This document shows, piece by piece, positions 1 through 9,537 of a stretch of 55,701 nt of DNA. Made by a program: the position numbers and the translations under genes. Source of the stretch: Candidatus Metaruminococcus caecorum (GTDB lineage Bacteria > Bacillota > Clostridia > Oscillospirales > Ruminococcaceae). Position 1 is the stretch's first letter, and every line of letters begins with the position of its first letter. The notes under the pieces are model-generated. The model worked only from the letters and a program-made list of their open reading frames with translations, was not told the origin of the DNA and made no database searches. The stretch covers positions 1 to 55,701 of the forward strand of contig CAJFTY010000030.1 in assembly GCA_904420045.1 (NCBI GenBank), in the 5' to 3' direction.

Positions 1-18
1 AACCGGATACATAGAAAA

Positions 19-60
19 CACACAGGAAACCGGAGCTGTCACATCCGTTTTGCCTGTGTG
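19..60 (-). terminator. Terminator of the RHS gene
   Basis: An imperfect inverted repeat (arms 19-33 and 45-60, CACACAGG paired with CCTGTGTG plus an A/C-rich extension) starts just after the stop codon of the RHS gene. Read on the minus strand it is followed by TTTTC, as expected of a factor-independent terminator. Confidence 0.6.
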
Positions 61-64
61 TGAT

Positions 65-3000
65 TCAGATGAGTGTTGCAAATGCTAAAGAGATACCATA
101 AATATAAAACATGCTTACTTCACAGGTTAGTCTAATACCTATTGAAAATTTATTATTCTTTATTGTAATGCCTTGTGAAACATCCATGCCAAATGATAAA
201 GTAAGGAGGTTTACCTTTACAAATCCTTGAGCAGTAGCAAGAAACTTAGAAACAGTAACAGTAAGTCCTAAACCGTCTTTTCCAGCTGAAATAAATCCCG
301 AACCAAAATTCAAAGAAAGCGAATCTTCACTAACAGTAAATAGGCTATTTACATTTGAATTAAATTTTACATACCCATCAATATGAACCTTTATACCCGC
401 TTTATCAAATTCCCATAATTTCTTTTTTTCAGTATCTACATATGACACAAAATTACTGAAAAAACCCGCGACCCATGATTCATCCTTTACATCATTTAAA
501 TTTACAAATAATGATCCATCCGGTCTAATTCCATACGGTTTTGCAAAGCTACCGCTGGAGCCATTACCGCCAAACGATCCTCCGCCACCTGTGATACCAC
601 CGCCCGGATTAGGATTGGGCTTCGGGTTAGGGTCGGGGGTAGGATCAGGATCAGGTTTCGGATCGGGGTCCGGCGTAGGATCGGGATCGGGATCTGGTTT
701 CGGTTCAGGGTCAGGGTCAGGATCCCCGCCCCCACAAGGCGGGCAATTTGAATCGCCAGGACAATTAGACGAACAATGTCCGGTGGGGTCAATGTTATTG
801 ATTGGATTATTTACACAATATGCGTAAATGTTATATCCAAGAACCGCATTTCCAGCACCAAGGTACATAATTTCATCGGCATTTAAAAACCGTCCTGTAC
901 CAGGATCATAATACCGGCTTTCCAAATAATAAAATCCGGTTTCAGTGTCATAGTAATATCCCCGATAACGGAACGGGTTTACATCGGCGATTCCAACACC
1001 ACTTGTGTCGGAGTCAATTCTGCAAACACCCCAGGCGTCATACGAATATCGTGCCACCTGGCTGGCATTTTCATCCACAATCGAGAGAATATCCCCCTGC
1101 TGGTTTTTATTAAAATAATACGGCGTATTATCATACAACAGGCCACAGACGCTGTCCGCATTGTCGTACAAAGGAATCAGTGTATGATCCTCATAGGTTT
1201 CCTTCAAAATTTTAGAACCTTCCAGACAATAAGCATGTTTTACGCCATGCACGGTTTTGTGCGTTCTAAAGCCACTGGCGTTATATTCGTAATAGGCTTC
1301 AAACGTGTTGCTTGACACGCGTTTAAGCTGTCGCCCTTTTTCCCATTCAAAGGTGTATCCTCGGTAGGACAAAGGATTGCCGCCGGCATCGTAGGTGATC
1401 GGCTGCCCATTAATGGCGGTCAGCTGATCCCGCCACGCGGTGTTGCTATAAGTAAACGTATCACTTCCTTTCGTAAGAATATTGCCATAATGATCGTATG
1501 TGACATTGACTGTCTGTCCGTTTACGGTTTCACTCGTCAGCTGTCCCAGTTCGTCATAGGTATACGCATAGGTGTTCGTTGCCGTTTCGTCGACTTTGTC
1601 CACAATCTGCGTAATACGTTCTTCTTTGTCGTATTCATAAGAAATCGTCCTGCCGTCGGCAAACGAGATTGATTTAATCAACTTTGTAGTGGGCGAAGAT
1701 TTCAATTTTTTATGCTCTTTGTGTTCCTTCGTCACCTCGCCGGTATGGTAGGTAAATTGACGGGATACAAAGCCAGTGCCAAGCTGAAGTTCATCAAAAA
1801 CCTTTCTGCCAAAGGAGTCGTTTTTAGAATGGCTGATGATCTTTTGACCTTTAATGGTAAACGAGGTCACGGGAGTTTCATTCTGGCTGTTTGTGTAATA
1901 ATGCGTAAAATCACTGCCATCCGCACCTAACATACGTTTTTTAACCAACTGTTTTTTGGTATCATAGGTGTAGAAAATAGTGTTGATCAGCTTTCTTCCC
2001 ACAACCATATCGTTTTCATCAATCGTAATATCGCTTTCAGTTGCACGGCAGACATTGCCCATAGAATAGTAATAATTATACTCTTTCAGGGCGAACAAGT
2101 CAATACTTCGCACAAGATTCCCCGCTCTGTCATATACATATTTGTTATGAATGACGAGATTATTCGACGAATTATACCATTTTTCTACCATGGGCTGACC
2201 AAAACTCGTATATGTAACATTTAGTTTATCGCCATTTGCATATAGGATCGATTTAACTTTACTCGTACCCTTTTTATATCCAAATTGATACAAAGGTGTT
2301 TCAGCACAGTCTAATTTGACATGATCCATGACATGAAATGCGTTATAAGCAAAACTGTATTTTAGATTGTCTCCGCGGGTAATTTCAGCCAACTGATCAA
2401 AAACGTCATATTGATAGGATACACTGGAAAGCTCGTCTCCATGGTCATTTTTGACAGAAGTTTTTTTCATTTTTCCGTCATCATCGTATTGATATTCGGT
2501 CGTCACGCCGTTTCTGTCTGTAATCCGCATGTTTTGGGAGGTATCCCTGTCCACTTCAAAAACAGTATCATTTCCCCGTTCGTCGGTAATGCGGATCATA
2601 TTATTTCCGGCATCGTCTGCGATGGTGTCGGGATCGTCGTCGTTATATTTGAAAGATCGGTACATCGTTCCGAATTCACCGTCTGCAAAGGTCGTCTCTG
2701 TCAAGAGGTTTCCATATCGGTCCTTGGCTTCCTCAAACTGTGATACGTTCGTGGTGCCGCCAGTTGCGCCATCACTTGAAACAGTAAAATCAGCGCTTGT
2801 TAATCCTGTTTCATAATTATTACGAACTAACTGGATATCGTCAAAATATGCATAGCCGGTATTAAACCCATACTCACAGTAAACGGTAATATTGCGTACT
2901 TCTTTAAACTGTTGCTTTACAACTTGTACGCTGGCAAACTGCCATTCATCGGTACAGGGCGCAAAAAATGCTGCAAAATCTTCCGTCTTTCCATCACCGT

Positions 3001-6000
3001 AAGTAATGCGGGCACGCAACCGGAACAGCGCGTCCTGTGCATAATCCCGCGCATGCTGAGGAATGCTGTTGGCTTTTGCCCATCCAGAAAGAGTAAAAGT
3101 CTCTCGAATATTTTTACTAGTTTTAACATTTACTTTTTGTGCCGCATAGCGCAGAGCGTCCAGGTTACCAGTCAATCTCAAGGAACTGCTCATATTAAAT
3201 TTGGTATCTGTGACAATTCTGGCGTCAACCGTGTTATTGGTCCAACCATGGCAGATAGATTTTTCAAAGTTTCCATTGACAAGCATATTATACGCGTTGG
3301 CATACGCACAGTTCTCCAGCTGAGCACCATCTACATACATGGAAAGTTCCCCATCCATCAGAATGCTTACTTTTACCGGCTGCTTGCTTTCAAGCTCAAA
3401 AGGAACAACCAATCGAACAAACTCGTTGTGCGTAGTAAAAATTCGTTCGCTCTCCCCTAAAAGCTTTCCGTTGGCTGTAGTCACGCGGATGTATGCTCCT
3501 GGATTGGCAATATTTGTTGTGTCTTTCGAGATGCGATAGGGTCTAACATATACAGAAAAGCTATAGCTTCCTTCCGGCAGGGCGTCGGTCATCTGATAAA
3601 TCCCGTTTTCTTCCCCGCCGCCACAGTTTATAGACATTTGAAGTGCAGACGTTCCAAACAGCGCATTGCTCTGTCCCGTTGCCGAAATGGAACAGCAATG
3701 ATCGTTGCAGGGCATTCTGTTCCAATCATATAAGGTTTCAAAGTTATGGTTGAGCAGCAAATTATTAATGTTGCTGACAACATCGGTACTACCGCCTACT
3801 CCGTACGGATTCACGCCTGAGCCCTCTCCGATTGTACCTTTTTCACTATCGGTAGTATAGGCGTACTGGCTGATAATTGAATCGTAATCATTAAAAGTAT
3901 AGACGGCGGTAATAATATTTTCCGGCTGATCGTCATCTGCTTGTTCGGTTGTAGTAACCGTAGTACGTTTAGCCGCAATGGAATAACGATAATCAGCCTG
4001 TTGGCCTTTTACCTCCACATTATTTTCATCAAAACCGTATTCTGTTACACTGCTGATTCGATTGTTTGAATAGGTGTAATCGACTTTGTATTCCTCTTTT
4101 CCCGAACTGTCTTTAAGCAAAACAGAAACTGGTTTCATCGAAGAATACTCAAGAACAGCCTTTTTATTATCTGGGTATACAATATTGGTTAGGCATCCAT
4201 TCGAATCATACGAAAAACTAATCGACACATTCTCTGCTGGATCATTCTCGCTTTCAGCCGGAGCTTCAATCGACGTTAAATAACCGGATGAATTGTAGTT
4301 GAGCGAAAATACTCTTCCGGCCCCATCCAAAATGGAGGTGATTTTTCCAGAAGTATAATGAATGGACAAAGAGTTCTGATTAGCATCCATGATCTGAATC
4401 AATTTTCCATACGAATCAAACCGATAGGTCAATCCGTTTTTCTGCATCTCTTTTCTACATGGGTCGTAGGTCGTGTCAGAATTGTTAACATCTTCATAGA
4501 GATAATAACTGCAATACTTAGAACCATCGTTACAGGAACAGCATCGTTTTGATTCTTTAAAATAGGTTTCTTCTCCATTTTCTCCTACATAAACATAACC
4601 AAACTCAGTTTTTCCGTTATACACAAATGTTTTTTGAACCATGCTTTGCATATAATTAAGCTTCCATCCACGTCCTACTTTCATGCTGCTAAACGACGCG
4701 GTATTAAGACCAATAGCGCTGTTGGCAGAATAAAAGTGATTTGCAAGCGCGGAAGTATAGTAATGTTTTAAGCTAACCGGCATACGGTTTCCGCCCCAGT
4801 TAAAATCCTGCATATCAAACATAAGGTTGCCGTTGCGAAGATTGATAATCCCTGTTCCTAATCGGCCTAAATTATGCTTGTGAGTAGAAGAAGTGCTTTC
4901 AATCGTCAGATCTGTATTGTAAGTAATGGAAAGCTTAGGAGAATACGTTCCGGTAGCGCCATACCACGAAACATAGCTTTCACAGTCGCAGTTATCCACC
5001 AATTTAAAAACAAGATTCGGGCAAGTCGTGTCACTACGGCTAATACGATCCAATAAAGAGGTCACATCAAAGTTATACTCAATGATATAATTGTTTTCAA
5101 CATGACCGGGCTTCATCATTGCGTAATCAATCAAATCAGCCTCGTTGACCGGCGTACAGTTCCCTGTACAAATCGGCTGTGTCACCTGATACAAGCCAAT
5201 TTTAGGCGCGGCGCTGCAATTATGCCGCCCGGCTTCCTGATAAATCGTAAGAACCGCTTTGTTAATAACGGCATTTTGGGGAAGCCGGCTTGTATTTAGC
5301 TTCATATACATCCGATTGGACGTACAATCGTTGCCACACTTTCTTCTTCCAACATCATGTAGGGAGGATTCCATCATTTTTCCATCTGTCCAACTGTAGG
5401 TGGTCAGATAGGACGAATTGCTTAAAATTACTTGAGGATCGATGGTAACAGGCATCGCACGGTCTTGGGCATTGATCCAGTCGCTGTCAGCAATCATGGA
5501 AAGCGTCATTTTATTCGAGCGCGCTTGTACAATTTCATAAAAAACGCCGGAAGAAACGACACCGTTTGCATCCATCATAAACGGAGACGGGATATGAAAA
5601 ATCTCCTCCTGAGTATCAATTGAACAAAACGAAACTGTATTGTCCGATTCGTTTACATGCATCGCCAGGTTCTCAGTGGTTATATCAAACGAATATCGAT
5701 ATGCTTTTTTACGCCGTTTGATAATTAAGTCTTCCTTGACACGATCACCCAAAACCCTGTATTCCAAGTCGGTGTTGGGAAGTGCGTTTTCATACACTAC
5801 CGTATTTTTACGTTTATCTTTTGCGTTCAAAGCGTTTTTGGAAATCAGTTGTCCTGCTTTTTCCGAATTTTGCTTCCTTGTACTAGCTTTAAGCGAGACG
5901 GATAATTTATATTGATCTTTTTGAATATCAAATATTTTGTTGTTGTCAATAACACCACTGAATTCAGCAGAAAACATTCCATTTTTATTACAATATATTT

Positions 6001-6295
6001 TTTTATCTTCCTCAAAGCTGAGTGAGTTGTCAATATCATCAAAGCGATTTTCTACTGGATTATAGAAATGAATGGGACTGGAATAAAAAACTTCTTTTTT
6101 TAATCCATTACTCATACGAAAAACTTTTGACAAGCTGCTGCGCAGATCCAGCTCTTCGTGCATGATATACGTAGTATTGTCGTTTTCTTTTTTTAAAATG
6201 ATTTCATCATCTTGAGCCAGCGCAGGTTCTTCCAAATGTTCTTGATTGACCAGGACAAGATCATTTTCCGACGCGGCCGAATGGGTCTTACTCAT
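65..6295 (-). CDS. Giant RHS/YD-repeat protein with DNRLRE domain and DP-rich linker
   Basis: This 2076-residue protein resembles RHS/YD-repeat proteins, which form a beta-shell around a C-terminal payload or act as surface adhesins. In order I see a unique N-terminus without a Sec signal; a DNRLRE-like beta domain (about 285-460); YD repeats; two carbohydrate-binding-like modules starting near 845 and 1005 (each with an N-G/H-N-F-E motif); more YD repeats; and the RHS core (about 1785-1837, with YYDPGTGRF and ending IDPTGH). A Cys/Pro linker of DP, KP and TP units follows, then a C-terminal domain of about 160 residues that I do not recognise. Many paired cysteines suggest an oxidising location. 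It may be a polymorphic toxin or an adhesin. No immunity gene can be seen because the window ends right after the stop. The start has AGAGAGG upstream. Confidence 0.9.
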   Translation of the reverse strand: MSKTHSAASENDLVLVNQEHLEEPALAQDDEIILKKENDNTTYIMHEELDLRSSLSKVFRMSNGLKKEVFYSSPIHFYNPVENRFDDIDNSLSFEEDKKIYCNKNGMFSAEFSGVIDNNKIFDIQKDQYKLSVSLKASTRKQNSEKAGQLISKNALNAKDKRKNTVVYENALPNTDLEYRVLGDRVKEDLIIKRRKKAYRYSFDITTENLAMHVNESDNTVSFCSIDTQEEIFHIPSPFMMDANGVVSSGVFYEIVQARSNKMTLSMIADSDWINAQDRAMPVTIDPQVILSNSSYLTTYSWTDGKMMESSLHDVGRRKCGNDCTSNRMYMKLNTSRLPQNAVINKAVLTIYQEAGRHNCSAAPKIGLYQVTQPICTGNCTPVNEADLIDYAMMKPGHVENNYIIEYNFDVTSLLDRISRSDTTCPNLVFKLVDNCDCESYVSWYGATGTYSPKLSITYNTDLTIESTSSTHKHNLGRLGTGIINLRNGNLMFDMQDFNWGGNRMPVSLKHYYTSALANHFYSANSAIGLNTASFSSMKVGRGWKLNYMQSMVQKTFVYNGKTEFGYVYVGENGEETYFKESKRCCSCNDGSKYCSYYLYEDVNNSDTTYDPCRKEMQKNGLTYRFDSYGKLIQIMDANQNSLSIHYTSGKITSILDGAGRVFSLNYNSSGYLTSIEAPAESENDPAENVSISFSYDSNGCLTNIVYPDNKKAVLEYSSMKPVSVLLKDSSGKEEYKVDYTYSNNRISSVTEYGFDENNVEVKGQQADYRYSIAAKRTTVTTTEQADDDQPENIITAVYTFNDYDSIISQYAYTTDSEKGTIGEGSGVNPYGVGGSTDVVSNINNLLLNHNFETLYDWNRMPCNDHCCSISATGQSNALFGTSALQMSINCGGGEENGIYQMTDALPEGSYSFSVYVRPYRISKDTTNIANPGAYIRVTTANGKLLGESERIFTTHNEFVRLVVPFELESKQPVKVSILMDGELSMYVDGAQLENCAYANAYNMLVNGNFEKSICHGWTNNTVDARIVTDTKFNMSSSLRLTGNLDALRYAAQKVNVKTSKNIRETFTLSGWAKANSIPQHARDYAQDALFRLRARITYGDGKTEDFAAFFAPCTDEWQFASVQVVKQQFKEVRNITVYCEYGFNTGYAYFDDIQLVRNNYETGLTSADFTVSSDGATGGTTNVSQFEEAKDRYGNLLTETTFADGEFGTMYRSFKYNDDDPDTIADDAGNNMIRITDERGNDTVFEVDRDTSQNMRITDRNGVTTEYQYDDDGKMKKTSVKNDHGDELSSVSYQYDVFDQLAEITRGDNLKYSFAYNAFHVMDHVKLDCAETPLYQFGYKKGTSKVKSILYANGDKLNVTYTSFGQPMVEKWYNSSNNLVIHNKYVYDRAGNLVRSIDLFALKEYNYYYSMGNVCRATESDITIDENDMVVGRKLINTIFYTYDTKKQLVKKRMLGADGSDFTHYYTNSQNETPVTSFTIKGQKIISHSKNDSFGRKVFDELQLGTGFVSRQFTYHTGEVTKEHKEHKKLKSSPTTKLIKSISFADGRTISYEYDKEERITQIVDKVDETATNTYAYTYDELGQLTSETVNGQTVNVTYDHYGNILTKGSDTFTYSNTAWRDQLTAINGQPITYDAGGNPLSYRGYTFEWEKGRQLKRVSSNTFEAYYEYNASGFRTHKTVHGVKHAYCLEGSKILKETYEDHTLIPLYDNADSVCGLLYDNTPYYFNKNQQGDILSIVDENASQVARYSYDAWGVCRIDSDTSGVGIADVNPFRYRGYYYDTETGFYYLESRYYDPGTGRFLNADEIMYLGAGNAVLGYNIYAYCVNNPINNIDPTGHCSSNCPGDSNCPPCGGGDPDPDPEPKPDPDPDPTPDPDPKPDPDPTPDPNPKPNPNPGGGITGGGGSFGGNGSSGSFAKPYGIRPDGSLFVNLNDVKDESWVAGFFSNFVSYVDTEKKKLWEFDKAGIKVHIDGYVKFNSNVNSLFTVSEDSLSLNFGSGFISAGKDGLGLTVTVSKFLATAQGFVKVNLLTLSFGMDVSQGITIKNNKFSIGIRLTCEVSMFYIYGISLAFATLI
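604..726 (-). repeat. Tandem DP/KP/TP coding repeat in the RHS linker
   Basis: Degenerate tandem repeats (GGATC/GGGTC-rich on the plus strand) encode an acidic Asp-Pro ladder broken by EP, KP and TP pairs, about 40 residues between a CPPCGGG segment and a Gly-rich stretch. Such stiff linkers usually separate a surface domain from its neighbour. Here it divides the RHS core from the unique C-terminal domain. Confidence 0.8.
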
Positions 6296-6327
6296 ATTTT
6301 ACAAAACCTCTCTTGATTTAGATTAAA

Positions 6328-6356
6328 ATTATATAAGAAGAAGCAAATGGCCTGAA
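6328..6356 (-). promoter_or_regulatory. Possible promoter of the RHS gene
   Basis: On the minus strand a perfect TATAAT (6328-6333) lies 17 bases from a weak TTCAGG -35 (6351-6356), about 30 bases before the RHS start. If used, it would let the RHS gene be transcribed apart from the upstream operon. One arm of a 9-bp inverted repeat falls inside the spacer. Confidence 0.35.
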
Positions 6357-6475
6357 TTTAAGCTAAACCATTTTGTAGACGGTTCTACAATCTACAAAAT
6401 GGTTATTAGGGGGCTAAGAACGCCCCAGCGCCATTTGCAACTGAATTGCATCCGACCAATGAAGCAGGCGGATGC
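6343..6475 (-). promoter_or_regulatory. Nested inverted repeats, possible structured RNA or operator
   Basis: The gap between the unknown protein and the RHS gene holds an outer 9-bp repeat (GCAAATGGC 6343-6351 with GCCATTTGC 6430-6438). It encloses a perfect 14-bp stem (6366-6379 with 6391-6404) and a GGGGC/GCCCC stem (6410-6414 with 6422-6426). A further 7-bp stem (GCATCCG 6448-6454 with CGGATGC 6469-6475) lies beside it. Transcribed on the minus strand this could fold as a three-way junction plus hairpin. No T-tract follows, so it is not a simple terminator. A small MITE-like element or an operator are alternatives. Confidence 0.5.
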
Positions 6476-6502
6476 GAGATAACGGTTAAAAAGTAACCAT
6501 TT

Positions 6503-7636
6503 TTATCTGAAGTTAATTTCCAAAACCTGTGGTGCATAATAATTATCGCCTGTAGCAATTGCGGAAAAGCCGCTTTCCTTAGCCTTGGTTTTTAAAATTA
6601 ATCCTTCTGACATATTAAAGTTCCTAGTGTGCCGATTAATCAGCAAATCTGTAATCGAAATTTTATAAAAACCATTGTTTTCTGTGGTTTCAGAAACAGT
6701 GTAGGAGTCGTTAATTTTATTATTCCAGTTGGATCCAAAACTGCAAAAACGCTGTTGAATTCCAACTCCTATAAGCGGTACGCCATTATTAAATTTTGGA
6801 ATATGCAATACCGCTTTTCCAATAATTCGGCCAAAAAGCTCGGATAGTTTGTTGTAATTTAATCGCGAGTAAAGCCACTGCTCTCCAAAAGCATCGCTGT
6901 TGCCAATAAACCCAACTCCTCCAAACGCATTATTTTCATCAGGATTTTTGCTTTCGACCGTAGTATCCTGAAATAGTTTTTCTTCATACATATTGCATTC
7001 AAACATAACTTTTACGTCATTATCTGAATTCGATGGATAAATATGAACCAAATATTGTTTGTCATCAAGCATTTGGTAAGCAACGAGAGCTGGTTCAACC
7101 AATTGATCGTGTTGATTGTACGTGCCGATGGAAGAAACAAGAAAGAAAGGTCTAAATTCCTCATGCATCAAAGCAAAATATTTGCTGTTGGATCGGGTCC
7201 CTAAAAAAGATTGATCTGTATGTACGTGAAAAGTAATTCCTTTTTTCCCTGATACATCGCACAAAAATACGGCGCCATTTATAGTGGGCAAAACCTTTAA
7301 CCGGTTTGCTATTAATTTTCCATTTTCAATTTGAAAATTGGGGAGATCATGTATAATTCGAGCCATTCCAGCAGGAGAAGAAAAACACACGCCATCTTTA
7401 TCAATGCTGATTGACGAATTGCTTCCCTTTGCGGTATAACCTTCTGCACTCGAAAAAAAACTAGGTTTTACCAGCTTGAGCGTATCTTGCTCATAGATCG
7501 GCGCACTAAAGTAATACGCTGTTTGTGAACCGTCGTTTTCCCAAACAACAATTCTATAACGATTGCTGTTTTGAGGATTAATTGAGAAATCCCCGCTATT
7601 TCTAATGTTTTTCAATGTATTTAATATCGATTCCAT
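6503..7636 (-). CDS. Unknown protein with DNRLRE-like C-terminal region
   Basis: I do not recognise this 377-residue protein as a whole. It is beta-rich, without signal peptide or membrane segment. Its last 110 or so residues resemble the DNRLRE beta domain also present in the downstream RHS protein (hydrophobic strands, then a GFSAIATGDN-type loop and an LEINF end). The start at 7636 has GAAGGTAG seven bases upstream and lies 35 bases inside the CYTH gene, which implies translational coupling. As last gene of the operon before the RHS gene it could be a partner or carrier for the RHS product, but that is inference. Confidence 0.6.
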   Translation of the reverse strand: MESILNTLKNIRNSGDFSINPQNSNRYRIVVWENDGSQTAYYFSAPIYEQDTLKLVKPSFFSSAEGYTAKGSNSSISIDKDGVCFSSPAGMARIIHDLPNFQIENGKLIANRLKVLPTINGAVFLCDVSGKKGITFHVHTDQSFLGTRSNSKYFALMHEEFRPFFLVSSIGTYNQHDQLVEPALVAYQMLDDKQYLVHIYPSNSDNDVKVMFECNMYEEKLFQDTTVESKNPDENNAFGGVGFIGNSDAFGEQWLYSRLNYNKLSELFGRIIGKAVLHIPKFNNGVPLIGVGIQQRFCSFGSNWNNKINDSYTVSETTENNGFYKISITDLLINRHTRNFNMSEGLILKTKAKESGFSAIATGDNYYAPQVLEINFR

Positions 7637-8174
7637 TGCGACTACCTTCTTGAATATGTTTTAACAGATGAAAAAAACGTTTTGATTTGTTATCTTTGGT
7701 AAAACAAATTCCCAATTCCTTTGTCAGTTTTTTTATAATCTTATCAGCATCTTCCTGAAATATCTGTGGATATTCTAATTCCAATATGTAGTCCACTGTT
7801 CCAAGATAATAATTTTTATCCAGCATAAGAGTAATCCCTTTATGCATATTCCATGTTTTTCGTTCGGTAATCATCTGACCGTAACAAACCAACTTTTTAG
7901 AACCGCAGCGGATTACATTGGGCAATGTTTCCACACCAAAGGATTCTTCAATACTTCTGGACGCATTGTCTGTATCATGGACTTTAATGGTCCCTTTTAA
8001 AAGGCCTTCAATCTGTCGAATACGAACAGTCGTATTCTGCTGGTCAAAAAACAGGTCTGGTGTATCGTAATAATAATTAATTTGAAGCTTTTCAACGAAG
8101 TCCTTATTTATCATCTCATGTACCAGCTCGTACTGGTTTTTATTTAAACTGCATCTATATTCAAATTCATTCAT
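7602..8174 (-). CDS. CYTH-domain protein (triphosphate tunnel family)
   Basis: This 190-residue protein matches the CYTH fold (adenylate cyclase CyaB / thiamine triphosphatase), whose members bind and cleave triphosphates in a beta tunnel. Visible signature residues are the N-terminal E3-x-E5-x-R7 (usual motif ExExK, so Lys is replaced by Arg), YYDTPD, the VRIR strand, the GTIKV lysine, the RSIEES pair and the late LELEYP strand. The start has GGAGGAAA upstream and overlaps the ligase stop by eight bases. A CYTH protein in a ligase/ACP operon is unusual; it might act on a nucleotide or pyrophosphate by-product. The activity is not predictable from sequence. Confidence 0.8.
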   Translation of the reverse strand: MNEFEYRCSLNKNQYELVHEMINKDFVEKLQINYYYDTPDLFFDQQNTTVRIRQIEGLLKGTIKVHDTDNASRSIEESFGVETLPNVIRCGSKKLVCYGQMITERKTWNMHKGITLMLDKNYYLGTVDYILELEYPQIFQEDADKIIKKLTKELGICFTKDNKSKRFFHLLKHIQEGSRNGIDIKYIEKH

Positions 8175-9537
8175 AATATTTCCTCCGTATCATTTTTCCG
8201 GAACCGTTTTTCGGGATTTCTTCAACAATTTTAACTTTTACAGGCTGTTCATATGGAGGGAGTTTTTCTTTGCACAAACGCAAAATATCATCGATATGAT
8301 TAAATTTTCCTTTTATTTGTAGTCCAACAGCTTCGCCGCTAAATTTGTTGTAAATACCATATGCCAGCACTTCTTCTACTCGCGGATCTTCTTTTAAAAT
8401 CATTTCAATTTCCTGCGGATAAATATTCATTCCTGCCCGAATAATCATATCATCTTTCCGGCATTTAATATAAAGCAGGCCGTTTTGATCAAGAAAAGCA
8501 AGATCGCCTGTACACAGCCATCCGTCCTGTAAAACAGCCTGTGTTCTTTCTGGCTCATTGTAATAACCTAGCATGATATTTTTTCCTTTTACCCATAGCT
8601 CCCCTACCCGATTTACGCACTGTGGTCGCCCATTTTTATCCACAACTTTTATTTCTACTGAACGCAACGGAAATCCTACGGACGTAGGATGCTTATAGAA
8701 AAGTTCAGGCGGTAAATATGAGACACGTGGTGAAGCTTCTGTAAGTCCATAAACATGATAAATTTTCGCGTCTGAAAATGCTTGTTGAATATGTTTCGCC
8801 GTATCCGCCGATAGACATTCTCCGCTCAATGCAATCTTTTTGAGGTTCACATTTTTTTCTTTGGAAAAGCGGCTTAATATTTGGAACATCGTCGGCGTTC
8901 CACACATAACGGTAATTTTGTGTTGTTTAATCAGCTTAGAGAGTTCTAAGGGATGAAAATCGCCCGAATAAAACAGGATCTCCAATCCTTTTGTCAAGGA
9001 AAATAGGAATTCCCCGCTCAATACAGCGCTGTGATACAATGGCCTCGCAATTAAAATCTGATCTTGAGAATTCAGTTGAAAATACTTGTCAATATCTAAA
9101 ATATTTGTCAGTATATTTTCTTCACTCAGCATAACACCTTTGGGCATTCCGGTCGTTCCCGATGTGCACATAATAAGCGAGGGGGGATCCTGACGTGGCA
9201 CAAATTCGCCAGTGTCTACGTCAACAACATGGAGTTCACCTCCAATATCGGTGATAATAAACGGCGGATGAATTTTTTGTAATATACGTTTACAGTGTGT
9301 TTCTCCATATTTATAAGACATGGGAACCGCTGTTACATTTGCAGCAAAGCAGCTAAGTATTGCAAGCGCTGTGGCAAGCTCTGATTGACATAATATTGCA
9401 TAGCAGGAAGCCGTAAGCTGTTTGGCAAATTCTTGAGCAAATACAACTGTTTCTTCAAACGTAAGTTTTGCATTACATTCAGAAATGTGCTTTTGTGGAT
9501 ACAGAAGCATTTTTTCTTTTAGATAGTCCCAAAGCAA
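8167..9537 (-). CDS. AMP-dependent acyl/amino-acid ligase
   Basis: ANL-superfamily adenylating enzyme, 456 residues, which would activate a carboxylic acid as acyl-AMP and load it on CoA or a carrier protein. Visible motifs are the CTSGTTGMPKG phosphate loop (about 123-133), YGLTEASPR, the GELWVKG / TGDLAF block with the hinge near KCRKDD, and the C-terminal lysine in NGSGKM. It is short for the family because the N-terminal domain is trimmed. Start is TTG directly abutting the TAG of the upstream gene, with a GGGGG ribosome binding site in that gene's tail. The adjacent ACP makes carrier loading more likely than CoA. The substrate cannot be read from sequence. Confidence 0.9.
   Translation of the reverse strand: MLWDYLKEKMLLYPQKHISECNAKLTFEETVVFAQEFAKQLTASCYAILCQSELATALAILSCFAANVTAVPMSYKYGETHCKRILQKIHPPFIITDIGGELHVVDVDTGEFVPRQDPPSLIMCTSGTTGMPKGVMLSEENILTNILDIDKYFQLNSQDQILIARPLYHSAVLSGEFLFSLTKGLEILFYSGDFHPLELSKLIKQHKITVMCGTPTMFQILSRFSKEKNVNLKKIALSGECLSADTAKHIQQAFSDAKIYHVYGLTEASPRVSYLPPELFYKHPTSVGFPLRSVEIKVVDKNGRPQCVNRVGELWVKGKNIMLGYYNEPERTQAVLQDGWLCTGDLAFLDQNGLLYIKCRKDDMIIRAGMNIYPQEIEMILKEDPRVEEVLAYGIYNKFSGEAVGLQIKGKFNHIDDILRLCKEKLPPYEQPVKVKIVEEIPKNGSGKMIRRKYYE

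Noticed and set aside
604-726. Possible CRISPR-like array
   Set aside because: Units are short, degenerate and in coding frame; there are no unique spacers and no cas genes.
591-827. Gly/Ser-rich 78-residue plus-strand frame
   Set aside because: It is the reverse reading of the DP-linker repeats in the RHS gene; no ribosome binding site.
2912-3460. 182-residue plus-strand frame inside the RHS gene
   Set aside because: Antisense to a clearly coding frame, unlike any family I know, no ribosome binding site.
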